From the NCBI RefSeq assembly GCF_022549225.1, contig NZ_JAKZFD010000001.1, forward strand, positions 762,831 to 826,830: a stretch of DNA of 64,000 bases, given 5' to 3'. The position numbers and the translations under genes were made by a program. Of this stretch, positions 55,511 through 64,000 are shown piece after piece. The notes beneath the pieces are model-generated. The model was not told the DNA's origin. It did no database searches and saw only the letters and a program-made list of their open reading frames with translations. Origin of the DNA: Pelomonas sp. CA6 (GTDB lineage Bacteria > Pseudomonadota > Gammaproteobacteria > Burkholderiales > Burkholderiaceae_C). Numbering within the stretch: the first letter of the stretch is position 1; each line of letters begins with the position of its first letter.

Positions 55511-57031
55511 TTAGAAGAAGCCCAGCGCGTTGGGCGAATAGCTCACGAGCAGGTTCTTGGTCTGCTGGTAGTGGTCCAGCATGGCCTTGTGGGTTTCGCG
55601 GCCGATGCCGGATTCCTTGTAGCCGCCGAAGGCGGCGTGCGCCGGGTAGGCGTGGTAGCAATTGGTCCACACGCGGCCGGCCTGGATGGCGCGGCCCATG
55701 CGGTAGGCGCGGCTGCCGTCGCGCGTCCACACGCCGGCGCCCAGGCCGTAGGGCGTGTCGTTGGCGATCTGCAGCGCCTCGGCCTCGTCCTTGAAGGTGG
55801 TCACGGCCAGCACCGGGCCGAAGATCTCCTCGCGGAAGATGCGCATCTTGTTGTGGCCCTTGAACAGCGTCGGCTGGATGTAGTAGCCGCCGGCCAGGTC
55901 GCCGCCCAGCTGGGCGCGCTCGCCGCCGCACAGCAGTTGAGCGCCTTCTTCCTTGCCCAGCGCCAGATAGCTCATGATCTTGTCCATCTGCATCGCCGAG
56001 GCCTGGGCGCCCATCATGGTGTCGGTGTCCAGCGGGCTGCCCTGCTTGATCGCGGCGACGCGCTTGAGCGCGCGCTCGACGAAGCGGTCGTAGATGGATT
56101 CCTGGATCAGCGCGCGGCTGGGGCAGGTGCAGACCTCGCCCTGGTTGAAGGCGAACAGCACCAGGCCTTCGATGGCCTTGTCCAGGAAGTCGTCGTCGGC
56201 GTTCATCACGTCATCGAAGAAGACGTTGGGGCTCTTGCCGCCCAGCTCCAGCGTGGCCGGGATCAGGTTGCCCGCCGCGGCCTGGGCGATCACCTTGCCG
56301 GTGGCGGTGGAGCCGGTGAACGCGATCTTGGCGATGCGCTTGCTGGTGGCCAGCGGCATGCCGGCTTCCTTGCCGTAGCCGTTGACGATGTTCAGCACGC
56401 CGGGCGGCAGCAGGTCGGCGATCAGCTCGGCCAGCACCAGGATGCTCACCGGCGTGGACTCGGCCGGCTTGAGCACCACGCAGTTGCCCGCGCCCAGCGC
56501 CGGGGCCAGCTTCCAGGCCGCCATCAGCAGCGGGAAATTCCACGGGATGATCTGGCCGACCACGCCCAGCGGCTCGTGGAAGTGGTAGGCGATGGTGTGG
56601 TGGTCGATCTCGCTGAGCGCGCCTTCCTGGGCGCGCACGCAGCCGGCGAAGTAGCGGAAGTGGTCGACGCACAGCGGGATGTCGGCGTTCAGCGTCTCGC
56701 GGATGGGCTTGCCGTTGTCCACCGTCTCGGCATAGGCCAGCAGCTCCAGGTTCTGCTCGATGCGGTCGGCGATTTTCAGCAGCACATTGGCGCGCTCGGC
56801 CGGCGGCGTCGCGGCCCATTTGGCGGACGCGGCGTGTGCGGCGTCCAGCGCGCGCTCGATGTCGGCTTCGCTGGAGCGCGCGGCCTGGGTGTAGGCCTGG
56901 CCATTGATCGGCGTCACGACGTCGAAGTAGCGGCCCTCCACCGGCGGCACGAACTGGCCGTTGATGAAGTTGTCGTAGCGGGGCTTGTAGGTGATCTTGG
57001 CGCCGGGGGTGCCAGGGGCGGCGTAAAGCAT
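55511..57031 (-). CDS. exaC: Acetaldehyde dehydrogenase (ExaC/AldB-like)
   Basis: A 506-residue NAD-dependent aldehyde dehydrogenase that oxidises acetaldehyde to acetate after alcohol oxidation. Family motifs: [45 protein letters not shown] with the general-base Glu, and [14 protein letters not shown] with the catalytic Cys. The C-terminal [18 protein letters not shown] is typical of AldB/ExaC proteins. AGGAGA lies 7 bases before ATG 57031. It is divergent from an AcoR-like sigma-54 activator, with a candidate -24/-12 promoter between. Confidence 0.88.
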   Translation of the reverse strand: MLYAAPGTPGAKITYKPRYDNFINGQFVPPVEGRYFDVVTPINGQAYTQAARSSEADIERALDAAHAASAKWAATPPAERANVLLKIADRIEQNLELLAYAETVDNGKPIRETLNADIPLCVDHFRYFAGCVRAQEGALSEIDHHTIAYHFHEPLGVVGQIIPWNFPLLMAAWKLAPALGAGNCVVLKPAESTPVSILVLAELIADLLPPGVLNIVNGYGKEAGMPLATSKRIAKIAFTGSTATGKVIAQAAAGNLIPATLELGGKSPNVFFDDVMNADDDFLDKAIEGLVLFAFNQGEVCTCPSRALIQESIYDRFVERALKRVAAIKQGSPLDTDTMMGAQASAMQMDKIMSYLALGKEEGAQLLCGGERAQLGGDLAGGYYIQPTLFKGHNKMRIFREEIFGPVLAVTTFKDEAEALQIANDTPYGLGAGVWTRDGSRAYRMGRAIQAGRVWTNCYHAYPAHAAFGGYKESGIGRETHKAMLDHYQQTKNLLVSYSPNALGFF

Positions 57032-57093
57032 GGGTCTGTCTCCTGTATGGGGTTGGCCCGCGGCGCAGCTGTCGCGCGGACTCGGCACAGGCA

Positions 57094-57111
57094 TAGCGAG
57101 TCGCGTGCCAG
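57094..57111 (-). promoter_or_regulatory. Candidate sigma-54 promoter of exaC
   Basis: On the leftward strand TGGCAC (57110-57105), five bases, then TCGCT (57099-57095) match the TGGCAC-N5-TTGCW consensus with one mismatch in the -12 element. The -12 element lies 64 bp before the exaC start. A sigma-54 activator gene is divergent, which fits. Confidence 0.55.
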
Positions 57112-57242
57112 CCCGGTCTTTGCGCCGGGTGACGCGGGTTTGCCGCGAAACCGCGTGCCACGGCGCCCGGTCCTCACGGTCGGCGGCGCCGCGTGGCACA
57201 GGCTTGGCGGCACAGCGGGAACGGACAACTGTCACGAAATGG

Positions 57243-57260
57243 AACAGCGTGGGCGCTGTT
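57243..57260. promoter_or_regulatory. Inverted repeat, candidate enhancer site for the AcoR-like activator
   Basis: AACAGCG and CGCTGTT pair exactly around TGGG. The site is about 135-150 bp upstream of the exaC -24/-12 element, the usual distance for activator binding, and about 115 bp before the activator gene. The rest of 57032-57373 shows no gene. Confidence 0.45.
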
Positions 57261-57373
57261 TGCGTGGGTTTGATCGGAAATGCGCCGGCGGGGGCCCCTG
57301 GCTGCTAGCCTTGCGGTTCGCGCCATCGTTCGTGGCGCAGAGCCCGACCACGGGCCGAACAGGAGACATCGCC

Positions 57374-59374
57374 ATGCAAGCACGGCCCACCACGCCCCGC
57401 CTGGCTCCGGAGCGCGTCCGCGAAGCGCGCCGCCAATGGCTGGAACAGGGCAGCCTCGCCCCGGGGCTGATTCCGCCCGAGCTGGCGCGCAGCTGGGACC
57501 GCAGCCGCGAGCACGGGCTGCAGCCGCTGGGGCGCATGCCGGGCGCGCCGCATGCGTCCGGGCCGCAGCTGGCGCGCGCGCTGGAGGAGCGGCGCGCGCT
57601 GGTGTCGCATGCGCGGCCGGTGATGGCATTTCTCAACGAGCAAATCCAGCACAGCGACAGCCTGGTGATCCTGTCCGATCCCCAGGGCATGCTGTTGCAT
57701 GCGCTGGGCGACGATGGTTTTGCCGACCGCGCGGCACGGGTTGCGCTGCGCCCCGGCGCGATCTGGAGCGAGCAGTGGCGGGGCACCAACGCCATCGGCA
57801 CGGCGCTGGCCGACGGCTCGCCGGTGGTGGTCCACGGGGCCGAGCACTACCTGGACCGCAACGCCTTTCTGACCTGCGCGGCGGCGCCCATCGTCGACCC
57901 CGGCGGCGCGCTGCTGGGGGCGCTGGACATCTCCGGCGACCGGCGCGGCTACCACCGCCACACGCTGGGGCTGGTGCGCTCCGGCGCGCGCATGATCGAG
58001 CACCAGCTCTTCGAGGCCCGCCATGGCGCGGGCCTGCGGCTGCGCCTGCACGCACAGCGCGAAGGGCTGGGCACGGTCACCGAAGGACTGCTGGCGCTGT
58101 CCGAAGACGGCTGGATCATCGGCGCCAACAGCGTGGCCTTGGCCTTGCTGGGGCTGTCGCGCACCGCAATCGGCGCGACGCGCGCGGAACGCGTGCTGGG
58201 GCTGGGCCTGGAGGAGTTGCTGGGGGGGCCGCTCGCGGCGCTGGGCACGCCACGCCAGCTGCCGCTGCCGCAGGGCGGGCCGCTGTGGATGGCCGTGGAG
58301 CCGGGGCGCACCTTGCGCCATGGCGTGGCGGCGGCCGCCCTGCGCACCGCCCCCGCGCCGGCGCCAGCGCCGGCCGTCGAGGCCGCGGCACGCCCGGCTC
58401 CGGTGGAGCGCGATGCGCTGGCTGCGCTGGACAGCGGCGACGCCGCGATGGCGCGCGCCGTGGGCCGGGCGCGGCGCGTGCTGGGCAAACCCATCGCGCT
58501 GCTGCTGCAGGGCGAGTCGGGCGTGGGCAAGGACGTCTTCGCGCGTGCGCTGCACGCGGCCGGCCCGCGCGGCGACGGGCCGTTTGTCGCGGTCAACTGC
58601 GCGGCCATGCCCGAAGGGCTGATCGAGGCCGAGCTCTTCGGCTACCGCGGTGGCGCCTTCACCGGCGCGGCGCGCGAGGGGGCGCCGGGACGCATCCGCG
58701 AAGCCCACGGCGGCACGCTCTTCCTCGACGAGATCGGCGACATGCCCTTGTCCATGCAGGCGCGGCTGCTGCGCGTGCTGCAGGAGCGCCAGGTGCTGCC
58801 GCTGGGCGGGGGCAAGCCGGTGGCGGTCGATTTCGCGCTGGTCTGCGCCACCCACCGGCAGCTGCGCGACGAGGTGGCGGCCGGCCGCTTCCGCGAGGAC
58901 CTGTACTACCGCCTCAACGGGCTGGCGCTGCAGCTGCCGCCGCTGCGCGAACGCAGCGATCTGGCCTTGCTGGTGCAGCGCCGGCTGGCCGAGCTGGCGC
59001 CCGGGCGCGCGCTGGCGCTGGAGCCGGCGCTGATGCAGGCCTTTGCCGCCTATCGCTGGCCGGGCAATCTGCGTCAGCTCGACAACGTGCTGCGCACGGC
59101 CTGCGCACTGCTGGACGAGGCCGAATCGCTGATCGACTGGGCCCATCTGCCCGACGACCTCTGCGACGAGCTGCAGGCGCTTCAGGGCGCGGGGGCGTCC
59201 GCCGAGCGCGAACCGCCGCCCGCCGCGGACCTGCGCCGGCAGGCACTGCGCAGCGTCGAGGCGGCGCTGCAGGACAGCGGCGGCAACGTGTCGGAAGCGG
59301 CGCGGCGGCTGGGCATCAGCCGCAACACCCTCTACCGCAAGTTGCGTGAACTGCGTACAACGTCGCATCACTGA
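57374..59374 (+). CDS. AcoR-like sigma-54-dependent transcriptional activator
   Basis: A 666-residue enhancer-binding protein. A GAF sensor domain (about 60-210, with [20 protein letters not shown]) is followed by a PAS-like part, the AAA+ domain with Walker A GESGVGKD, sigma-54 contact loop GAFTGA at 427-432, Walker [12 protein letters not shown], and a C-terminal Fis helix-turn-helix ([20 protein letters not shown]). AcoR types respond to acetoin or aldehydes, which suits the divergent exaC. ATG 57374 has AGGAG 8 bases upstream; the frame is open far upstream but that part overlaps exaC. Confidence 0.9.
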   Translation: MQARPTTPRLAPERVREARRQWLEQGSLAPGLIPPELARSWDRSREHGLQPLGRMPGAPHASGPQLARALEERRALVSHARPVMAFLNEQIQHSDSLVILSDPQGMLLHALGDDGFADRAARVALRPGAIWSEQWRGTNAIGTALADGSPVVVHGAEHYLDRNAFLTCAAAPIVDPGGALLGALDISGDRRGYHRHTLGLVRSGARMIEHQLFEARHGAGLRLRLHAQREGLGTVTEGLLALSEDGWIIGANSVALALLGLSRTAIGATRAERVLGLGLEELLGGPLAALGTPRQLPLPQGGPLWMAVEPGRTLRHGVAAAALRTAPAPAPAPAVEAAARPAPVERDALAALDSGDAAMARAVGRARRVLGKPIALLLQGESGVGKDVFARALHAAGPRGDGPFVAVNCAAMPEGLIEAELFGYRGGAFTGAAREGAPGRIREAHGGTLFLDEIGDMPLSMQARLLRVLQERQVLPLGGGKPVAVDFALVCATHRQLRDEVAAGRFREDLYYRLNGLALQLPPLRERSDLALLVQRRLAELAPGRALALEPALMQAFAAYRWPGNLRQLDNVLRTACALLDEAESLIDWAHLPDDLCDELQALQGAGASAEREPPPAADLRRQALRSVEAALQDSGGNVSEAARRLGISRNTLYRKLRELRTTSHH

Positions 59375-59471
59375 ATCGGGGGAAGTGCCGGTGCGCACGG
59401 CCGGCCAGGATGGCGACAATCGCACGCTTTGCGTTTGCCGACTCGCGCCGCTGCGGCGCGGGCCGACGTCC

Positions 59472-60440
59472 ATGTTCCGGCCGCTCTCCCATCGACTCCT
59501 GTCCTCGCCCGCATTGCCCGCCCGCGGCCGCCTGTTGTGGTCGCTGCTGCTGACGCTTGCGGGGATGGCGGCCGCGTCGGCGTCGCCGACGGGGGAGGGG
59601 CCGTCGCTGACGCGCATCCGCGAAACCGGCGTGATCGTGATGGGCTACCGGCCCGCGTCGCCGCCGTTCTCCTACCTGGACTCCAACCTCAAGCCCATCG
59701 GCTACTCGGTCGAGCTGTGCGAGCGCGTCGTCGGCGCGCTCAAGCAGCGCCTGCGCCTGCCCGACCTGGAGGTCAAGCGCATCGCGGTGAGCTCCGCCAC
59801 GCGGCTGCCGCTGATGGCCAACGGCACGCTGGACCTGGAGTGCGGCATCACCACCAACACCGCCGAGCGAGCCAGGAGCCAGGCCTTCTCCATCACCATG
59901 TTCGTCGCCGAGACCAAGCTGCTGACCCGCGCCGGCGAGCGCGTGCAGAGCCTGGAGGAGCTGCGCGGCAAACCGGTGGCCTCGACCATCGGCACGACCA
60001 GCATCCAGTTCCTTGCCCGTGCCAACGAGCAGCAGGGCCTGAACCTGCGCATCCTTGCCGGGCTGGACGACCCCGAGGCCTTCCAGTTGCTGCGCAGCGG
60101 CCGCGCCACCGCCTTCATGATGGACGATGTGCTGCTGCGCAGCCAGGTGGCCCAGGTGGCGCTCAGCACGCCGGGCGAGGCCTATGAGATCTCCGACAAG
60201 GCCCTGACGCTGGAGCCCTATGGCATCGGCATGAACCGCGACGACCCCGGCTTCAAAAAGATGGTCGACGAGGTGCTGGTGGCGCTGTACCGCAGCGGCG
60301 AAATTCACGCCATCTACAAGCGCTGGTTCGAATCGCCCATCCCTCCGTATGGCGTGAACCTGCGCATGCCGATGAGCGAAGCCTTCAAGCGCGTCATCGC
60401 CCGGCCCACTGACAGCCCCGATCCGGCCGCCTACCGCTAG
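59472..60440 (+). CDS. Amino-acid ABC transporter substrate-binding protein (GltI-like)
   Basis: A 322-residue periplasmic type II binding protein. A long signal region (LLWSLLLTLAGMAAASAS) precedes LTRIRETGVIVMGYRPASPP and FSYLDSNLKPIGYSVELCER, as in glutamate/aspartate-binding proteins; DLECGITTNTAERAR is the ligand-binding Arg segment. ATG 59472 lacks a clear ribosome site, so the start is uncertain. It follows the AcoR-like gene by 97 bp and converges with the DctD-like regulator. No permease genes are adjacent. Confidence 0.85.
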   Translation: MFRPLSHRLLSSPALPARGRLLWSLLLTLAGMAAASASPTGEGPSLTRIRETGVIVMGYRPASPPFSYLDSNLKPIGYSVELCERVVGALKQRLRLPDLEVKRIAVSSATRLPLMANGTLDLECGITTNTAERARSQAFSITMFVAETKLLTRAGERVQSLEELRGKPVASTIGTTSIQFLARANEQQGLNLRILAGLDDPEAFQLLRSGRATAFMMDDVLLRSQVAQVALSTPGEAYEISDKALTLEPYGIGMNRDDPGFKKMVDEVLVALYRSGEIHAIYKRWFESPIPPYGVNLRMPMSEAFKRVIARPTDSPDPAAYR

Positions 60441-60464
60441 CGCCGGGCGGCGGTGCTCACGCGT

Positions 60465-61800
<1,336 letters not shown>

Positions 61801-61808
<8 letters not shown>

Positions 61809-63693
61809 GCTCTTCCTCGTGGGGGTCGGGGGCGGTCCAGCTGGACACGGCCAGGTCGAACTCGAAGCTCATGCCTTGCTCGAGTCGCTCCGCGCGCAGG
61901 CTGCCGCCGAATTCATGGACGATTTTCGATGAGATCACCAGGCCCAGCCCCAGGCCTTCGCCGGCGGGCTTGGTGGTGAAGAAGGGTTCGAACAGGTGGG
62001 CCATCTGCGCGTCGCTCATGCCCGCGCCGGTGTCGGTCACGCGCACCAGCACGCGCCGGCCCTGGTCCTGCTCGGTGGTGGCCACGCGCAGCACGCGCTG
62101 CGGCTCGCGCGCCATCGCGTCGATCGCATTGCCCATCAGGTTGACCAGCACCTGTTCCAGCCGGTTGCCGTCGCAGCTCACGCGCAGGCCCTCGGGGATC
62201 TCCACTCGCAGCTCGACGTCCAGCTCGCGCAGCCGGTGCTGCAGCAGCAGCTGCGCGTTGCGCACCGCGTCGCGCAGCGAGATCGGCGCCATCACCAGCT
62301 CGGCCTTGCGCGCGAAGCTCTTCAGCTGGCGCGTGATCAGGCCCATGCGCTCGACCATCTCGTCCATGGTCTTCAGGTTGTCGGCCACCGCCTGCGGCCG
62401 GCCGACTTCCAGCAGGCGCTGAGAATTGCGCGCCAGCGCGCGCAGCGCGGTGAGGGGCTGGTTGACCTCGTGCGAGATGCCGGCCGACATCTGGCCCAGC
62501 ACGGCCAGCTTGCCGGCCTGCACCAGCTCGTCCTCGGCCTGGATGCGCTGCGCGATCTGGCGCTTGAGCTCGGCGTTGGCGCTGCGCAGTTCGGCCGTGC
62601 GGTGGTCCACGATGCGCTCCAGCTGCGCATGGGCCTGCTGCAGCTCGGTCTTGGCTTGGAAGAGTTGGTGCAGCGCGCGCCGCCGCGAGGCCAGGTAGAG
62701 CGCCAGCAGTCCCAGCGCCGCGCCAAAGGCCGCGCCGCTCCAGCCCGCCTGGCGCGCCTGGCGCCAGACCTCGGTGGGGTCGGACAGTGCCACCAGCCGC
62801 AGCCCCAGCGGCACCAGCAGGCGTTCCTGCGCAAGCAGCTGAGGGCCCTGCACGCGCGCGCTGACGGTCTCGTGGGCGCTGGTCGGTGGCACGCGCACCA
62901 GGCTGCCCTCGCCGCCGGCCGGCAGCCCCGCCGGGATGCCCATGCTCTGCAGCGAGGTCGGCGGATAGCGGCCGCTGGCGCGCAAGACCTGGCGCTGGTC
63001 CTCGTCGGCCTCGCCCATCACGAAGTACTTCCAGGCCGGCACCGAGCTCATGATGATCACGTCCTGCTCGTCGGCGACCAACAGCTTCTCGCCCTGGCTG
63101 CGCAGCCCCAGGTCCACCCAGGTGGCCTCCAGCGGCGCCAGGCTCACGCGCACGACGATCACGCCGCGCAGCTGCTCGTCGCGCCACAGCGGCTGCAGCA
63201 GGTAGTAGTCCATGGTGGCGGTGCGCGTGTCGCTGGCGAAGAAGTGGCGCAGGTCCTGCGCGATCGCCGCCGGCAGCCGCGACGGAGGCGGGCTGTCGTC
63301 GCTGGCGGCCAGCATCTGGCCGTCGGGGCTGGCGATGAAGATCTGCATCGTGCCCGCGCGCACGTTCACGCGCGCCAGCCACTGGTCGGCGCGGCGGCGC
63401 AGGCCGGTGTCGGCGGGGTTGTCCAGCAGGGCCTGCACCAGCGGGTCGATCGCCAGCATCGCCGGCAGCGAGGCATGGCGGCCCAGCTCGGCCTCCAGGT
63501 TGGAGGCATAAAGCTCCAGCCGCTCGCTGGCCAGCGCGGCCAGGTGCGACATGCCCGCGCTCTGGCTCAGGCGCTGGCCCAGCACCAAGCCCAGCACCAT
63601 GAGGCCGGCGGTCACGTAGATGAAGAAGCTGGGCCGGCTCAGGCGGCGGGCCAGGGCGGTCTTCAGGTCGGCGAGGCGGGCGAGGTGGAGCAT
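61801..63693 (-). CDS. DctB-like sensor histidine kinase
   Basis: A 630-residue inner-membrane kinase. Transmembrane segments lie near 22-40 (SFFIYVTAGLMVLGLVLG) and about 325-345, enclosing a large periplasmic double-PAS-like sensor (AMLAIDPLVQALLDNP, TMDYYLLQPLWRD). A coiled-coil linker leads to the H-box MSAGISHEVNQPLTALRALA with His408 and an ATPase domain (VLVNLMGNAIDAM, DTGAGMSDAQM, GLGLGLVISSKIV). DctB-type sensors detect C4-dicarboxylates or acidic amino acids. The ligand is open. Co-transcribed with the DctD-like gene. Confidence 0.88.
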
Positions 63694-63769
63694 GTTGGGG
63701 CGCGCGGGGCTCGTAGTGTGCCCAATCCGGCCGCCGCTGTGAGCAACGGCGTAGCGCCGTGCCGGGTCT

Positions 63770-63815
63770 TGCGGAATCCCGCACCGGCTTTGTGGGCCGA
63801 GTGCGGATTTCCGCC
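63770..63815. promoter_or_regulatory. Two TGCGG-N4-CCGC sites, candidate enhancers for the DctD-like regulator
   Basis: TGCGGAATCCCGCA (63770-63783) is a perfect 5+5 inverted repeat with a 4-base centre. A near copy, TGCGGATTTCCGCC, is at 63802-63815. They are centred about 150 and 119 bp before the -12 element of the sigma-54 promoter at 63915. The published AauR site in Pseudomonas has the same 5-4-5 form (TTCGG-N4-CCGAA). Confidence 0.6.
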
Positions 63816-63914
63816 CTGTTTGCCGGGCCCCAGCGGGCTCTGGCGGGTCCGCGGATGCCCAAAGAGGGCATTCAGCGCCGGATTTCTCGGTGATTACCCT
63901 TGAGTTGGCTCAAC

Positions 63915-63929
63915 TGGCACAGGGGTTGC
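63915..63929 (+). promoter_or_regulatory. Sigma-54 promoter before the livH-like gene
   Basis: TGGCAC (63915-63920) and TTGC (63926-63929) are spaced by 5 bases, an exact match to the -24/-12 core consensus. The start codon at 63983 lies 53 bp downstream. An inverted repeat AGTTG-GCT-CAACT (63903-63915) overlaps the -24 end. Confidence 0.8.
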
Positions 63930-63982
63930 GAACGTCATGCCATCACGGCGCGAGCCGTCTCAATCTGGAAGCTGGGGTTTCA

Positions 63983-64000
63983 ATGGAGATACTTTTTCAG
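63983..64000 (+). CDS. Start of a probable branched-chain amino acid ABC permease (LivH-like), cut by the window end
   Basis: ATG 63983 begins MEILFQ before the window ends. LivH-type permeases commonly open with ME/DI-L/F-LQ followed by a hydrophobic segment, so the resemblance is suggestive. A sigma-54 promoter lies just upstream. Six residues cannot prove the family. Confidence 0.4.

Noticed and set aside
57127..57152. Second -24/-12-like element toward exaC
   Set aside because: TGGCAC is present but the -12 part reads TTCGC, a poorer match than the site at 57094-57111.
55391..57373. Long rightward open frame continuous with the AcoR-like gene
   Set aside because: It is the antisense shadow of exaC; AGGAG plus ATG 57374 marks the real start.
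59400..59470. Sigma-54 promoter before the GltI-like binding protein gene
   Set aside because: TCGCAC near 59418 resembles a -24 element, but no TTGC follows at the required 5-base distance.

Overview
The window is a GC-rich (roughly 70%), densely packed stretch of a bacterial chromosome. Gene content and order point to a betaproteobacterium of the order Burkholderiales, most likely the Roseateles/Rubrivivax/Leptothrix group. The evidence is a paa operon with a TetR-type PaaR, a classical OmpC-type porin, an OmpR/EnvZ pair, RelA, a DctB/DctD-like system and an RHS protein with YD repeats. The taxonomic call is inference from protein style, not from a marker gene.

Layout. 1-2150: end of moaA, a PfkB sugar kinase and paaY. 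2240-12923: aerobic phenylacetate catabolism (paaG, I, K, A, B, C, D, E, the repressor paaR, a periplasmic binding protein and paaZ) behind one promoter overlapped by a perfect 14-bp palindrome. 12948-13189: remnant of a zeta-toxin-like kinase gene. 13354-18857: NAD synthesis genes nadB and nadA flank a Fur-boxed TonB receptor and a ComFB-like protein. 19347-24163: AraC regulator, MFS transporter, TPP enzyme, S4 RNA-binding protein and RraA-like protein. 24198-32523: leftward block of a GGDEF/EAL protein, a flavin reductase, an anchored unknown protein, serB and mfd. 32637-39025: DJ-1/PfpI protein, RlmN-like methyltransferase, CoA hydrolase/transferase, bestrophin, then ispD-map-ispF. 39056-46172: envZ/ompR, a SIMPL protein, 3-hydroxybutyrate dehydrogenase, an alpha/beta hydrolase and relA. 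46285-52571: tRNA-Val and an accessory RHS locus. 52572-57031: PadR plus BtrH-like pair, porin and an acetaldehyde dehydrogenase. 57374-64000: a sigma-54 activator, a binding protein, a DctD/DctB-like two-component system and the first codons of a probable livH behind a textbook sigma-54 promoter.

How parts work together. PaaK activates phenylacetate, PaaABCDE epoxidises the ring, PaaG isomerises the product and PaaZ opens it; the beta-oxidation genes paaF, paaH and paaJ are not here. The exaC-like dehydrogenase and its divergent AcoR-like activator share a gap with a candidate sigma-54 promoter. The DctD-like regulator probably acts on the sigma-54 promoter at 63915, upstream of which lie two TGCGG-N4-CCGC sites.

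Most unusual region. The RHS gene is split by a run of nine G. Its 168-residue C-terminal tip carries an HExxH motif. The next gene overlaps it by 4 bp, encodes an exported protein that could be its immunity partner, and has an in-frame TAA at codon 35. This looks like a polymorphic toxin-immunity module that is phase-variable or decaying. Nothing here has been checked by database search.
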